From Oceanococcus sp964629015 (GTDB lineage Bacteria > Pseudomonadota > Gammaproteobacteria > Nevskiales > Oceanococcaceae): DNA of 64,000 nucleotides. Below are positions 43,331-52,694 of the stretch, in pieces. The notes under the pieces are model-generated. The model saw only the letters and a program-made list of their open reading frames with translations. It had not been told where the DNA came from and did not search any database. The translations under genes and the position numbers were made by a program. Each line of letters begins with the position of its first letter. Position 1 is the first letter of the stretch. Location of the stretch: contig CAZVMN010000013.1 in the NCBI GenBank assembly GCA_964629015.1, positions 1-64,000 on the forward strand, given 5' to 3'.

Positions 43331-43961
43331 GCAGAATCTCTTTGTCTGGCGAAAAGCGCTCATCCTACTCTGCCTGAGCCTGCTTGCGGCAGGGTGCAGT
43401 CGCCCTCCACTGCCGCCGCCACTGCCGTATTTGTCTGAAGATGCGGTAATTTTGGCTTTTGGTGACAGCCTCACGCATGGCTCTGGCGCGCGGCGTGATC
43501 AGGCCTATCCTGCGATCCTGCAGTCTTTGATCGGGCGAACCGTGGAGGTGGAAGCCACGCCCGGTGACAAATCTGCCGATGGCATGGCCAAGTTGCAAGA
43601 GGCATTGGACGAGCACGAACCGGATCTGCTGATTCTGTGTCTGGGAGGCAATGATTTTCTGCGCAAAGTCCCGCTATCGGTCACGCGAAAAAACATGGTC
43701 AGCATAATTGAGCTGGCACGCGGGCAAGGTGTTGCGGTCATGCTGCTTGGGGTGCCGGAACCGGCTTTGATCGGGTTGAAAGCTCATCCCTTGTATGAAG
43801 AGCTCGCGGATGAATACGACCTGCCGCTGGAAAACGAGATCCTGGCCGAGGTGCTCAGCCGCAGCGCGACCAAATCGGACGCCATTCATCCCAACGCAAA
43901 AGGCTATGCACAGGTTGCCGAGGCGGTCGCGAACTTGCTGCGCCGTGCCGGCGCGCTGTAA
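43329..43961 (+). CDS. SGNH/GDSL esterase, lipoprotein
   Basis: 210 residues. The N-terminus is a lipoprotein signal with LLAAGC. The SGNH blocks are intact: FGDSLTHG (Ser), GGNDFLRK (Asn) and the SDAIHPNAKGY Asp-His pair. This resembles the TesA/arylesterase family, which usually has a cleaved signal and acts on thioesters or lysophospholipids in the periplasm; here it would be membrane-anchored. The start codon overlaps that of the divergent gamma-carbonic anhydrase gene by 2 bases. Confidence 0.87.
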   Translation: MQNLFVWRKALILLCLSLLAAGCSRPPLPPPLPYLSEDAVILAFGDSLTHGSGARRDQAYPAILQSLIGRTVEVEATPGDKSADGMAKLQEALDEHEPDLLILCLGGNDFLRKVPLSVTRKNMVSIIELARGQGVAVMLLGVPEPALIGLKAHPLYEELADEYDLPLENEILAEVLSRSATKSDAIHPNAKGYAQVAEAVANLLRRAGAL

Positions 43962-43964
43962 CAC

Positions 43965-44633
43965 TCAGGGTTTCAGGGCGCGGCGCTCAGCCAGTGTTTT
44001 CGCAACTTGATTGCGCAGATAGATCGGCTGCAATTTTGCCGCGTCGCAGGTCTGCTTGGTGCCCGCATGCAGGGCGGCCAAGGCGACCGCGCCGGCGTCC
44101 AGGGTCAGTCCGCTGCGGGTTTGCCCCGCGTAATGCTGCGGCCACGCCTCGAATCCCGGACCGGCAAGCACGCTTTCGCGCTTCACATGCCCGACCAGCG
44201 CCTCAGCACCGACCAGCTGCAAGTCTTCTGGGCGATGTGGAACCTGCTCGAGCAGATATCGTGCGGCGTAAAGCTCGTTCATGCGGGCATCCAGGGCAAT
44301 CCAGGCTTCGCCACGCACACCCTCTTCATGCAGTCGCCAAGCCATCGCGTCCAGACTGTTGACGGCGATACATGGCAAACCGGTCGCCAAGGACAAGCCT
44401 TGCACGTAGCCCACCGCCACGCGGACACCGGTAAATCCTCCGGGACCGACGCCGCAGGCCAAGGCGTCCAGGTTTGACCACTGGCCGAACGTGGCGCGCA
44501 GATCGTCAACCTGGGCTTGCATCCAGCTCAGGCTGTCACGCGTTTGCTGATTGATACGCAGCGTCCACGCGCCGTCGTGCAAGAGCGCGACAGAGGCTTG
44601 TCCGTCAGCCGAATCGATCGCCAGCAGGTTCAT
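43965..44633 (-). CDS. tsaB: tRNA threonylcarbamoyladenosine protein TsaB
   Basis: 222 residues of the ASKHA fold. N-terminal MNLLAIDSADGQASVAL and GVGPGGFTGVRVAVGYVQGLS are TsaB landmarks. It is the scaffold partner of TsaD in making t6A37 on ANN-decoding tRNAs. It overlaps the helicase gene by 4 bases, as in many gammaproteobacteria where tsaB follows yoaA. Confidence 0.92.
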   Translation of the reverse strand: MNLLAIDSADGQASVALLHDGAWTLRINQQTRDSLSWMQAQVDDLRATFGQWSNLDALACGVGPGGFTGVRVAVGYVQGLSLATGLPCIAVNSLDAMAWRLHEEGVRGEAWIALDARMNELYAARYLLEQVPHRPEDLQLVGAEALVGHVKRESVLAGPGFEAWPQHYAGQTRSGLTLDAGAVALAALHAGTKQTCDAAKLQPIYLRNQVAKTLAERRALKP

Positions 44634-46555
44634 GGGCGAATGCCCTCCAGGAACGCAATGGCTTCGGCTTCATCGTACAGCGGCGTCATCGGCGGCAGGC
44701 TGTCGAGAAACTGGCGGCCGTAACGCATGCGTTGGATGCGCGTATCGCCCAGCACCAGCATGCCGCGGTCCGTAACATCGCGGATCAGCCGGCCGGCGCC
44801 TTGTTTCAATGTCAGCACAGCTTGTGGGACCTGGAATTCAAAGAACGGATTGCGACCCTCGCGTTCGAGTTGCATGCTGCGCGCCTTGACCAAGGGATCA
44901 TCGGGTGAAGCAAACGGCAGCCGGTCGATAATGACCAGACGCAAAGCGGCCCCGCGCACATCCACACCTTCCCAGAAGCTGGCGGTGCCGACCAGGATGG
45001 CGTGGCCATCGCTGCGGAACGTCTCCAACAGCTGCGTGCGTTCCTGCTCGCCCTGCTCCAGCACCCGGTATCGCCCCCATTGGCGCAAGCTGCGGGCGTA
45101 TTCTTCGACCGCACGTGCGCTGGTGCAGAGCCAGAAACAACCGCCGTCTGAGGCTTCGATAAGCGGTTTTCCGAGGTCCAGCAATGCCCGCGGATAGGCC
45201 CGATCGGTTGGTGGCGGCAGCCGTCGTGGCAACAGCATGCGCGCGTTGTTGGCGTAGTCGAACGGGCTATGGATATCCAGCGTGCGGCTGTCTTCCAGGC
45301 CCAGGCGTTCGGTGAAATGGCGGAATGCGCCGGCTACGGAGAGCGTTGCGCTGGTCAGTATCCAGGCGCCACTTTGACGCGCGCGCGCGGTCTGCATGGC
45401 TGGAGCCACATCCATGGGAATGGCTTGCAGGCTGAAGCCGTTGGTCTGACGCTCGGCCCAACGCACCAGCTCATCGGCCGCGACGGTGTCATCGTCTGCA
45501 TCGATGTGTGTGCGCCAACGACGCAAACGGGTCAGCACATTGCCCACGCGGCGCCACGCGGTGGCCAACTCGGGGCCACGCCCGGCATGTTCTTCCAGCT
45601 GCTTGTTGAGTAGATCGAAGATGTCGGTGAGCGTTTCCAGCTCGGCCACGAAATCGGCGTTCTTCATCAAGTCGTCGAGTTCCAAGCGCTGGCGGCTGAA
45701 GGGGAAACAGGCCAGCAAATGCTGCAGCGCGTCGCCCATGGCTGCGACCTGGTCCTTGAGCTGCGGCATGTCACCAAAGGCATTGGCCGCATCGACGATG
45801 TCGCGCCCTAGGTCGCGGCATTGGCGGGCCGAGACGCCGAAGCCGAAAAACTGTGCGAGCACATCAGGAAATTGATGGGCTTCGTCGATGATCACACCAT
45901 CCATTTCAGGCAGCAATTCACCAAAACCGTCTTCTTTGAGTGCCAGGTCGGCGCAAAGGAGATGATGATTGACCACCACGACCTGGGCGTTCTGGGCGCG
46001 CGTGCGGGCTTTGGCAACGAAACAGTTTTCGTACTCCGGACATTGCGCACCCAGGCAGTTCTCCGCCGTCGAGGTGAGTTGCATGCGCATCGGGTCTTGA
46101 TCACGCAAATCGCTGAGCTCGGCCAGATCACCACTGTCGGTCTGCGTGGCCCATAGCTGCACGCGCTTGAGTTTGTCGGCCTCTGTCGCGCTTTGCGGGA
46201 TGAATTTTCCGGCTCGTTGGGCGCAGTAATAGTTGCTTCGCCCTTTGAGCAATTGCGCGCGCAGCGGCAAACCCAAGGCCGTGCTCAAACGCGGAATGTC
46301 GGTGTGGAACAGCTGATCCTGAAGATGCCGAGTGCCGGTGGAGATCAAAACCCGATGCCCACTGAGTAGCGTTGGCACTAAGTAGGCGAAGGTTTTGCCG
46401 ATGCCGGTGCCGGCCTCGGCGACCAGCGTATCGCCATCATTGAGGGTGTTGAGCACCGCGTGAGCCAGAGCAATCTGGCCTTCTCGCGCGGCAAAACCCG
46501 GAATGACCGAGGCCAGCGCACCGCCCGGCCCCAGAACGGAATCAATGTCATCCAC
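44630..46555 (-). CDS. yoaA: DinG-family ATP-dependent DNA helicase YoaA
   Basis: 641 residues, the YoaA length. It has Walker A AEAGTGIGKT at about residue 50, the iron-sulfur Cys set (YYCAQ and CLGAQCPEYENC, about residues 110-185), the DEAH box VIIDEAHQFPD and the C-terminal motif VI QGAGRLIRD. These XPD/DinG-like helicases act in DNA repair; E. coli YoaA works with the polymerase III chi subunit. Start at GTG 46555, since the nearby ATG is out of frame. Confidence 0.9.
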   Translation of the reverse strand: MDDIDSVLGPGGALASVIPGFAAREGQIALAHAVLNTLNDGDTLVAEAGTGIGKTFAYLVPTLLSGHRVLISTGTRHLQDQLFHTDIPRLSTALGLPLRAQLLKGRSNYYCAQRAGKFIPQSATEADKLKRVQLWATQTDSGDLAELSDLRDQDPMRMQLTSTAENCLGAQCPEYENCFVAKARTRAQNAQVVVVNHHLLCADLALKEDGFGELLPEMDGVIIDEAHQFPDVLAQFFGFGVSARQCRDLGRDIVDAANAFGDMPQLKDQVAAMGDALQHLLACFPFSRQRLELDDLMKNADFVAELETLTDIFDLLNKQLEEHAGRGPELATAWRRVGNVLTRLRRWRTHIDADDDTVAADELVRWAERQTNGFSLQAIPMDVAPAMQTARARQSGAWILTSATLSVAGAFRHFTERLGLEDSRTLDIHSPFDYANNARMLLPRRLPPPTDRAYPRALLDLGKPLIEASDGGCFWLCTSARAVEEYARSLRQWGRYRVLEQGEQERTQLLETFRSDGHAILVGTASFWEGVDVRGAALRLVIIDRLPFASPDDPLVKARSMQLEREGRNPFFEFQVPQAVLTLKQGAGRLIRDVTDRGMLVLGDTRIQRMRYGRQFLDSLPPMTPLYDEAEAIAFLEGIRP

Positions 46556-46569
46556 GTTTGAGTTGCCTG

Positions 46570-47097
46570 TCAGCCGCCTCGGGCTTTTTCTTCGGCGGCG
46601 CGTGCCGCACTTTCGTCGCCTTGAAGGCGCTTGATATCGGCGATGAGTAACCAGGCCTGACGCGTGAGAGGGCCAGGCGCTGCATAGCTGATGCTGCGGC
46701 GGGCCAGATTCTCGGACTGAATCATATTGCCCTGTTCAAAGCGGATTTCGGCAAGGCGCAACCACGGCAATGGGTCATCGCTGACGATACGAATGGCGCG
46801 TTCCAGCGTGCCGGCAGCGCGATCCAGGTCGCCGGCGGCGTGCTCGTCTTCAGCTTGGCTGACCAAAGCCAACACAGTGGGATGATGGCTGACGGCTGTT
46901 TGCCCGTCATCATCCGCTTGATCTTGGCCTGTGACGCTCTGCTGCCCTGTCTGAGATGGGGGTACCTGAGTACCCCAGCCTCCATCGTTCGGGCCTTCCG
47001 GGTAAGGCCAGACCGGGCCATCCGGCGATACCGCACAGGCTGACAAGACCAGCGCAGCGGCTGCGATCAGAAGACGTTGCAAGGAGATTAGCGCCAT
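46570..47097 (-). CDS. TPR lipoprotein, LpoP-like PBP1b activator
   Basis: 175 residues. The lipobox VLSAC places the lipidated Cys near residue 21. A Gly/Pro/Gln-rich linker (about 25-70) leads to two TPR-like helical pairs (about 75-170, ALVSQAEDEHAAGDLDRAAGTLERAI and WLRLAEIRFEQGN). It overlaps the end of mrcB by 10 bases. In Pseudomonas aeruginosa a TPR lipoprotein encoded next to PBP1b (LpoP) activates that enzyme from the outer membrane. Architecture and context match, but sequence identity could not be measured. Confidence 0.72.
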   Translation of the reverse strand: MALISLQRLLIAAAALVLSACAVSPDGPVWPYPEGPNDGGWGTQVPPSQTGQQSVTGQDQADDDGQTAVSHHPTVLALVSQAEDEHAAGDLDRAAGTLERAIRIVSDDPLPWLRLAEIRFEQGNMIQSENLARRSISYAAPGPLTRQAWLLIADIKRLQGDESAARAAEEKARGG

Positions 47098-49352
47098 AAA
47101 TCCAAAAACTTGTTCCAGCCGGAGCGCGCGCAGGGCGCCTGTTGGTCAGGAACAGTGCCTGCAATGTAGGGAACGCGCAAGACGGCGCGACAGTTGTCGT
47201 CACCCGGCAGCCAACTTTCGGTGTCTACCGGGACCCATTCCAGGCCGGACCGCGGCCGCCCTGACAGGCCTTGCAAGCCGGCCATGCGCATCATGCGGGC
47301 CCACACCGGCAAAGCGCCACTGGCCCCCGTGAGCTGGGTGACATCGTTGTTGTCGTGCCCGACCCACACCACGCCGAGATAATTGCTGCCAAAACCCGCA
47401 AACCAGCTGTCGCGCAAATTGTCCGAGGTGCCGGTTTTTCCCGCGATACGAAGCTTGGGATCCAGCTGCCGATAGATTCCGCGCCCGGTGCCGTTCTGGG
47501 TGGCTTGCTGCATCGCCCAGTTGAGCAGCGCCACGGCATCCCCCGGCATAGGATCACCGAGTTCCAGCGGGTAGCGTTTCACCAACTGTCCTTCGCGCGT
47601 TTGCACCGCACGAATGCTGATCAGCTTTTGCGCGTAACCACCACTGGCCAGCGCGGCGTAGATTTGTGTCAGTTGCAGCGGGCTGCGATCCCAAGCGCCG
47701 AGCAGTAAAGACGGCAGCTCCGGGATGGTGTCCTCCACTCCCAGGCCATGCAGGGTGTCGATGACATGCGGCAGTCCCACTTCAAGCCCAAGATTGACCG
47801 TGGCCAAGTTGTACGACTGACTCAGCGCCTGGAACAGCGGGACTTCGCCGTGCACTTCCTTGTCGTAGTTTTCAGGCTCCCATACCGAGCCATTGGGCAT
47901 ATCCAGACGTATCGCTTCATCCTGCAGCAGACTGGTCAGCTGGTAGCGCTCGGATTGCCGCAAGGCGGCGAGATAGACCACCGGCTTGATCGTGGAGCCG
48001 ATCGGGCGGCGAGCATCGAGTGCGCGATTGAAACCCGCTTCGCCCGGTTTGCGACCGCCGACCAGGGCGAGAATGGAGCCATCTGTAACCGACGCAACAA
48101 CGGCCGCGGCTTGCAAGCTGCTCAGCCCGCGACTCGCCTCAATGTTGTCCAGGCCTTCCACCACGGCCGCTTCGGCCGCGGCTTGCACGTGCGGCGCCAG
48201 GCTGGTGTAGATGCGCAGCCCTTCGGCCGTCAACACATCGTCCGGGTAATCACGCGCCAGCTCCCGGTGCACCTGCTGTACAAAGGCCGGGTAACGGCGA
48301 TTGGCATTGTGCGTTTGCGGCGTGGTGCGTATGTCGCGGGCCTGCGCCGTGGTCAGCGTTTCTTCGTCGATCAGACCCGCATCGTGCCATTGGGCCAGCA
48401 CCAGGTTGCGTCGATCGCGTGCGCGTTCAGGATGACGCCGCGGGTTGTAATAGGACGGCCCTTTGACCATGCCGACCAGGGTCGCCACCTCCGCCACGCC
48501 CAATTCCGACAGCGGTTTGTGAAAGTAAAACTCGCTGCCCAGGCCGAACCCGTGAATCGCCCGCTCGCCGTCCTGGCCGAGATAAACCTCGTTCAGGTAA
48601 GCCTCAAGAATCGCATCCTTGTCGTAATGCACTTCGAGCAGAAGCGACAGGATGGCTTCGCTGAATTTGCGACTGAAATCGCGCTGGTTGTGCAGAAAGA
48701 AGTTCTTGACCAGCTGCTGCGTCAGGGTGCTACCGCCCTGCACCACCCGGCCCGCGCGAACATTGACCACGGCGGCGCGCACGATCGCTCGCGGGTCCAG
48801 GCCAAAGTGATCGTAGAAACGTTGATCCTCGGTTTGAATCAAGCCATGGGGCAGCAGTGCCGGCACCTCGGAGAGGTTGACCAGGACGCGATCCTCACCA
48901 TGGCGAGGATAGATGCTGCCGATCAGCAAAGGGTCCAGACGGACCAGACTGACGGCCTTGCCATCCTCTTGAATGCTGTTCAGCTGGCTGGGGCCAAAAT
49001 CCAGACTCAGGATGCGGCTGGGCTGTGGACCGTCCGAGAAGGTGAACGGACGGGTATGAATATCGATCCGCTCGCGTTGCTGCGCATAGCGACCCTGCGC
49101 CAAATCGGCGCGGGGATGGCGGCGATAGCCGAGGCGCTCAAGCTCTTCGATCAGCTGATATTTGCTCAGCGCCAGACCGGGATAAAGTTCCAGTGGCGCC
49201 GCGTAAATCTGCGCGGGTAAAGCCCAGCGTGCACCCGCGAAGCGGCTGCGGATCTGTTGATCGAGGACCAGCGTGTAGGCAATCAAAGCCAGCGCCACAA
49301 CGCAGCTGACTGCGACGACGATCTTGAGGGTCAGGGAGGCAAATTTCGACAT
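47088..49352 (-). CDS. mrcB: bifunctional penicillin-binding protein 1B
   Basis: 754 residues. One N-terminal membrane helix (about 8-29), a UB2H-like domain (about 55-140) typical of PBP1b, glycosyltransferase 51 (TEDQRFYDHFGLD, GGSTLTQQLVKNFFL), and a transpeptidase with the nucleophile in GSTIKPV, SQSYN and KTGTSDN. It polymerises and crosslinks peptidoglycan. The overlapping downstream lipoprotein gene is a plausible activator. Confidence 0.94.
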   Translation of the reverse strand: MSKFASLTLKIVVAVSCVVALALIAYTLVLDQQIRSRFAGARWALPAQIYAAPLELYPGLALSKYQLIEELERLGYRRHPRADLAQGRYAQQRERIDIHTRPFTFSDGPQPSRILSLDFGPSQLNSIQEDGKAVSLVRLDPLLIGSIYPRHGEDRVLVNLSEVPALLPHGLIQTEDQRFYDHFGLDPRAIVRAAVVNVRAGRVVQGGSTLTQQLVKNFFLHNQRDFSRKFSEAILSLLLEVHYDKDAILEAYLNEVYLGQDGERAIHGFGLGSEFYFHKPLSELGVAEVATLVGMVKGPSYYNPRRHPERARDRRNLVLAQWHDAGLIDEETLTTAQARDIRTTPQTHNANRRYPAFVQQVHRELARDYPDDVLTAEGLRIYTSLAPHVQAAAEAAVVEGLDNIEASRGLSSLQAAAVVASVTDGSILALVGGRKPGEAGFNRALDARRPIGSTIKPVVYLAALRQSERYQLTSLLQDEAIRLDMPNGSVWEPENYDKEVHGEVPLFQALSQSYNLATVNLGLEVGLPHVIDTLHGLGVEDTIPELPSLLLGAWDRSPLQLTQIYAALASGGYAQKLISIRAVQTREGQLVKRYPLELGDPMPGDAVALLNWAMQQATQNGTGRGIYRQLDPKLRIAGKTGTSDNLRDSWFAGFGSNYLGVVWVGHDNNDVTQLTGASGALPVWARMMRMAGLQGLSGRPRSGLEWVPVDTESWLPGDDNCRAVLRVPYIAGTVPDQQAPCARSGWNKFLDLWR

Positions 49353-49393
49353 GGGATCGAAATATTACCCCATGCCCACGCTGCGGCGGCGCT

Positions 49394-50131
49394 TCAGTCC
49401 TTGCTTAGCGGCTCCGCGCCGAGCTCTTCAGCAACCTGTTCCAGCGAGATGTGTCGAACATCTTTGCCGTGAACAAAATAGATCACGTACTCGGCGATAT
49501 TGCGGGCATGATCGCCGATGCGCTCCAGCGACCGCAGTGACCACACGATGTCGAACACACGGCTGATGGAACGCGGGTCCTCGATCATGAATGTGATGCA
49601 CTGGCGCATGATGCTTTCGTACTCGCGATCGATGCGAATGTCGTGCTGGGCCGCTGCAAGAGCCGCGTCCGGGTCCATGCGCGCGAAGGCATCGAGGACA
49701 TCGTGGAGCATGGTTTGCACTTGGCGTCCCAGCGTTTCGATCTCGAAATGTGGGCCGCGCGGCGCATCCAACTCAGCCAGGTCCAGCGACATGCGTGCAA
49801 TGCGTTCGGCCTCGTCGCCGATGCGCTCCAAATCGGTGATGGTTTTGATCACCGCCACAATCAGGCGAAGGTCACTGGCGGCCGGTTGACGACGGGCCAG
49901 AATGCGGCTGCATTCTTCGTCGATGTGGACTTCCATGCCGTTGACGCGGTGATCGTTTTCGATCACTTCACGGGCCAGATCAGAGTCGATTTCCAGTAGC
50001 GCCTGCATCGCGCGGGTGACTTGGTGTTCGACCATACCGCCCATGGCCAGCACGCGCTGACGTACATCTTCCAGCTCGGCGTTGTACTGCGCCGAGATAT
50101 GGGTGTCGTAACGATTGTTTGAAGATGGCAT
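49394..50131 (-). CDS. phoU: phosphate signalling protein PhoU
   Basis: 245 residues, two three-helix PhoU domains, each with the conserved E/DxxxD metal motif regions (ITDLERIGDEAERIA and LRSLERIGDHARNIAEY). It mediates signalling between the Pst transporter and PhoR, keeping PhoR off when phosphate is plentiful. It is the last gene of the pst operon, 11 bp after pstB. Confidence 0.95.
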   Translation of the reverse strand: MPSSNNRYDTHISAQYNAELEDVRQRVLAMGGMVEHQVTRAMQALLEIDSDLAREVIENDHRVNGMEVHIDEECSRILARRQPAASDLRLIVAVIKTITDLERIGDEAERIARMSLDLAELDAPRGPHFEIETLGRQVQTMLHDVLDAFARMDPDAALAAAQHDIRIDREYESIMRQCITFMIEDPRSISRVFDIVWSLRSLERIGDHARNIAEYVIYFVHGKDVRHISLEQVAEELGAEPLSKD

Positions 50132-50142
50132 AACCGCTCCTC

Positions 50143-50988
50143 TTAGCCGTAACGGCCGGTAATGTAGTCCTCGGTCTGCTTCTTCTCCGGCACGGTGAAG
50201 ATTTTGTCCGTGGCGCCGTATTCGACCAGGTCACCCAAGTACATGAAAGCGGTGTAATCCGACACGCGTGCGGCCTGTTGCATGTTGTGAGTGACGATGA
50301 CGATGGTGTAATCGTTTTTCAGGTCGTTGATCAGTTCTTCGATTTTCAGCGTGGAAATCGGGTCCAACGCGGAGGCCGGTTCATCCAGAAGCAGCACTTC
50401 CGGCTTGATCGCAATCGAACGCGCAATCACCAAACGCTGCTGCTGACCGCCGGACATGCCGAGTGCGTTGTCGTGCAGGCGGTCTTTGACCTCATCCCAC
50501 AGTGCGGCGCCTTTGAGTGCCCATTCCACCGTTTCATCCAAAGTCCGTTTTTTGCTGATGCCGGCCAGGCGCAAACCGTAGGCGACGTTCTCATAGATGC
50601 TTTTGGGAAACGGGTTGGGCTTCTGGAACACCATGCCAATGCGACGACGCAGGCGCGCAACATCGACGTCCTTGTCGTAGATGTTCTTGTCGCCAAGCAA
50701 CAACTGCCCTTCGATCCGGGCGGTGTCGACCAGATCGTTCATGCGGTTGAAGCAGCGCAGCAAGGTGGACTTGCCGCAGCCGCTGGGACCGATGAACGCG
50801 GTTACGCGCTTTTCCGGGATCTGCAGGTTGATGCTGTTCAGCGCCTGCTTTTCGCTGTAGAACAGGCTCAAGTCGCGTACGGTCAGCGCGATTTTTTCGT
50901 CTTCGAGTTTGCGGGTTTGCGGCGCGCGGTTGGCGCCACCCATGTCGATAGCGTGCGTCATGTTGGTTTTCTCTTTGGTCTGGACCAT
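50143..50988 (-). CDS. pstB: phosphate ABC transporter ATPase PstB
   Basis: 281 residues. Walker A GPSGCGKST, signature LGMSGGQQQRL, Walker B VLLLDEPASALD and the switch His in THNMQQA are all present. The PstB-specific DIYDKDVDV-like loop is seen as KNIYDKDVDVARLRRRIG. The ATG at 50988 is used; an internal ATG at 50961 with an AAAGAGAAAA purine run before it is an alternative. Confidence 0.95.
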   Translation of the reverse strand: MVQTKEKTNMTHAIDMGGANRAPQTRKLEDEKIALTVRDLSLFYSEKQALNSINLQIPEKRVTAFIGPSGCGKSTLLRCFNRMNDLVDTARIEGQLLLGDKNIYDKDVDVARLRRRIGMVFQKPNPFPKSIYENVAYGLRLAGISKKRTLDETVEWALKGAALWDEVKDRLHDNALGMSGGQQQRLVIARSIAIKPEVLLLDEPASALDPISTLKIEELINDLKNDYTIVIVTHNMQQAARVSDYTAFMYLGDLVEYGATDKIFTVPEKKQTEDYITGRYG

Positions 50989-50999
50989 GGTCTCACTGA

Positions 51000-52694
51000 T
51001 CAGTGTTCGAGTGCGCGGTACTTCTCGCGCAAGCGGTTACGAACCCGGACAGCGAACAGGTTCAGGGCGATGATGACCAGCACCAGCAGCAGCGCGGTGG
51101 CATACACCAGCGGCCGGGCGGCCTCCACATTCGGACTCTGGAAACCCACATCGTAGATATGGAAGCCCAGATGCATGAATTTGCGGTCGAGATGAATGAA
51201 CGGCATGTTGCCGTCCAGCGGCAGCGACGGGGCGAGTTTGACCACGCCGACGAGCATCAGCGGCGCGACTTCGCCGGCAGCGCGCGCCACGGCCAGAATC
51301 AGCCCCGTCATCATCGCCGGGCTGGCCATCGGTAACACCACTTTCCACAACGTTTCGGCTTTGGTCGCGCCCAGCGCCAGCGAGGCTTCGCGCAGGCTGC
51401 GCGGAATGCGCGACAAGCCCTCTTCCGTGGCCACGATCACCACCGGCAAGGTCAGGATGGCCAATGTCAGCGAGGCCCACAAAATACCGCCGGTACCGAA
51501 GGTCGGGGTGGGCAGCGCTTCGGGGAAAAACAGCGCATCAATCGAGCCGCCGAGGAAATACACGAAGAAACCCAGGCCGAACACGCCGTAAACAATCGAC
51601 GGGACACCCGCGAGATTGTTCACTGCGATACGAATGATGCGGGTCATGACACCTTGCTTGGCGTATTCGCGCAGGTACAGCGCCGCCACCACACCAAAGG
51701 GTGTCACGAACACTGACATCAGGAGAACCATCAGCACGGTGCCAAAGATGGCCGGGAAGATACCGCCCTCAGTGTTCGCTTCGCGCGGTTCGTCAGCCAC
51801 GAATTCCCACAGTTTGCTGGCGTAGTGGCCCAGCTTGCCAAAGACACCCATGGCATTCGGACGATAAACACGAACCACTTTGGAAAGATCAACCGTGCGT
51901 GTCTCACCAGTCATCACGCGGACCGTGACGCTGTCGCGTTGAATGTCGCCGTAGAGACTGATCAGTTCGTCTTCATAGCCTTTGTAGCGTGCCTGCAGTT
52001 CGGCTTCTTCATTGGCGATCTTCTGTTCCGCTTCGGCTGTCAGCGCATTGCGGATCTCCAGGCCACGCCGTTTCAGGCGTAGCTTTTCCAGGGCGTAGTT
52101 GATCGCGCCGATGTCATGTTTTTCGATGCTTTCGATCTGATTGCGCAATTTGTGGGTGCGCTTCTGGCGCTCACGCAGCGTTGGCCAGGCATCGTCACCA
52201 CTGGCCACGACCTCACCGTTTTCGCTGACCGATTCGACCCAGCCGTAAAGATTGCCCCACTCCAGACGCTCGAACACCGTGATGTCCTGGGGAAACTCGC
52301 GTTCCACCAGCCAATCATCAATCACGTAGCGGAAATCGCTGCCGTAGATGTCGCGGTTTCCGACCTTGAACAGGTAGCGGTCGTAGAATTCCTTGTCGCC
52401 TTCTACCGGTAATCCGGCAGACTCCAGGCGCGACTTGCTGACCAACTCGCCTTCGCGCAGTTCGCCCAAAACCCTCATGGGTTCTTGACCCGGCACCTGG
52501 TAGCTGGCCTGCACCACATCAGCGGGCCAGAAATGTGCCAGACCGCGAAAGGCAATGAGGCCAAGCAGGCCGATAACCAGCAGCAAAGAGATGGCTACGG
52601 CACCGCCGGTCATCCAGATCCACGGATCACCGCTTTTGTACCAAGCTTTGAATGCCGAGCCGCGCTGGGCGCCAATCAAATGATGTTCGCTCAT
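51000..52694 (-). CDS. pstA: phosphate ABC transporter permease PstA, long form
   Basis: 564 residues, roughly twice the E. coli length. The first membrane helix (about 28-50) is followed by about 270 hydrophilic residues that include a coiled-coil-like stretch (about 175-245, LRNQIESIEKHD and ANEEAELQARYKGYEDEL). The standard PstA permease core then runs from about 315, with the EAA loop ASLALGATKAETLWKVVLP. It overlaps pstC by 4 bases. The large periplasmic insert is typical of a subset of Gammaproteobacteria. Confidence 0.92.
   Translation of the reverse strand: MSEHHLIGAQRGSAFKAWYKSGDPWIWMTGGAVAISLLLVIGLLGLIAFRGLAHFWPADVVQASYQVPGQEPMRVLGELREGELVSKSRLESAGLPVEGDKEFYDRYLFKVGNRDIYGSDFRYVIDDWLVEREFPQDITVFERLEWGNLYGWVESVSENGEVVASGDDAWPTLRERQKRTHKLRNQIESIEKHDIGAINYALEKLRLKRRGLEIRNALTAEAEQKIANEEAELQARYKGYEDELISLYGDIQRDSVTVRVMTGETRTVDLSKVVRVYRPNAMGVFGKLGHYASKLWEFVADEPREANTEGGIFPAIFGTVLMVLLMSVFVTPFGVVAALYLREYAKQGVMTRIIRIAVNNLAGVPSIVYGVFGLGFFVYFLGGSIDALFFPEALPTPTFGTGGILWASLTLAILTLPVVIVATEEGLSRIPRSLREASLALGATKAETLWKVVLPMASPAMMTGLILAVARAAGEVAPLMLVGVVKLAPSLPLDGNMPFIHLDRKFMHLGFHIYDVGFQSPNVEAARPLVYATALLLVLVIIALNLFAVRVRNRLREKYRALEH

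Noticed and set aside
47748..49220. 490-residue plus-strand open frame
   Set aside because: Antisense to mrcB; composition is His/Gln/Arg-rich as expected for a shadow of a GC-rich gene.
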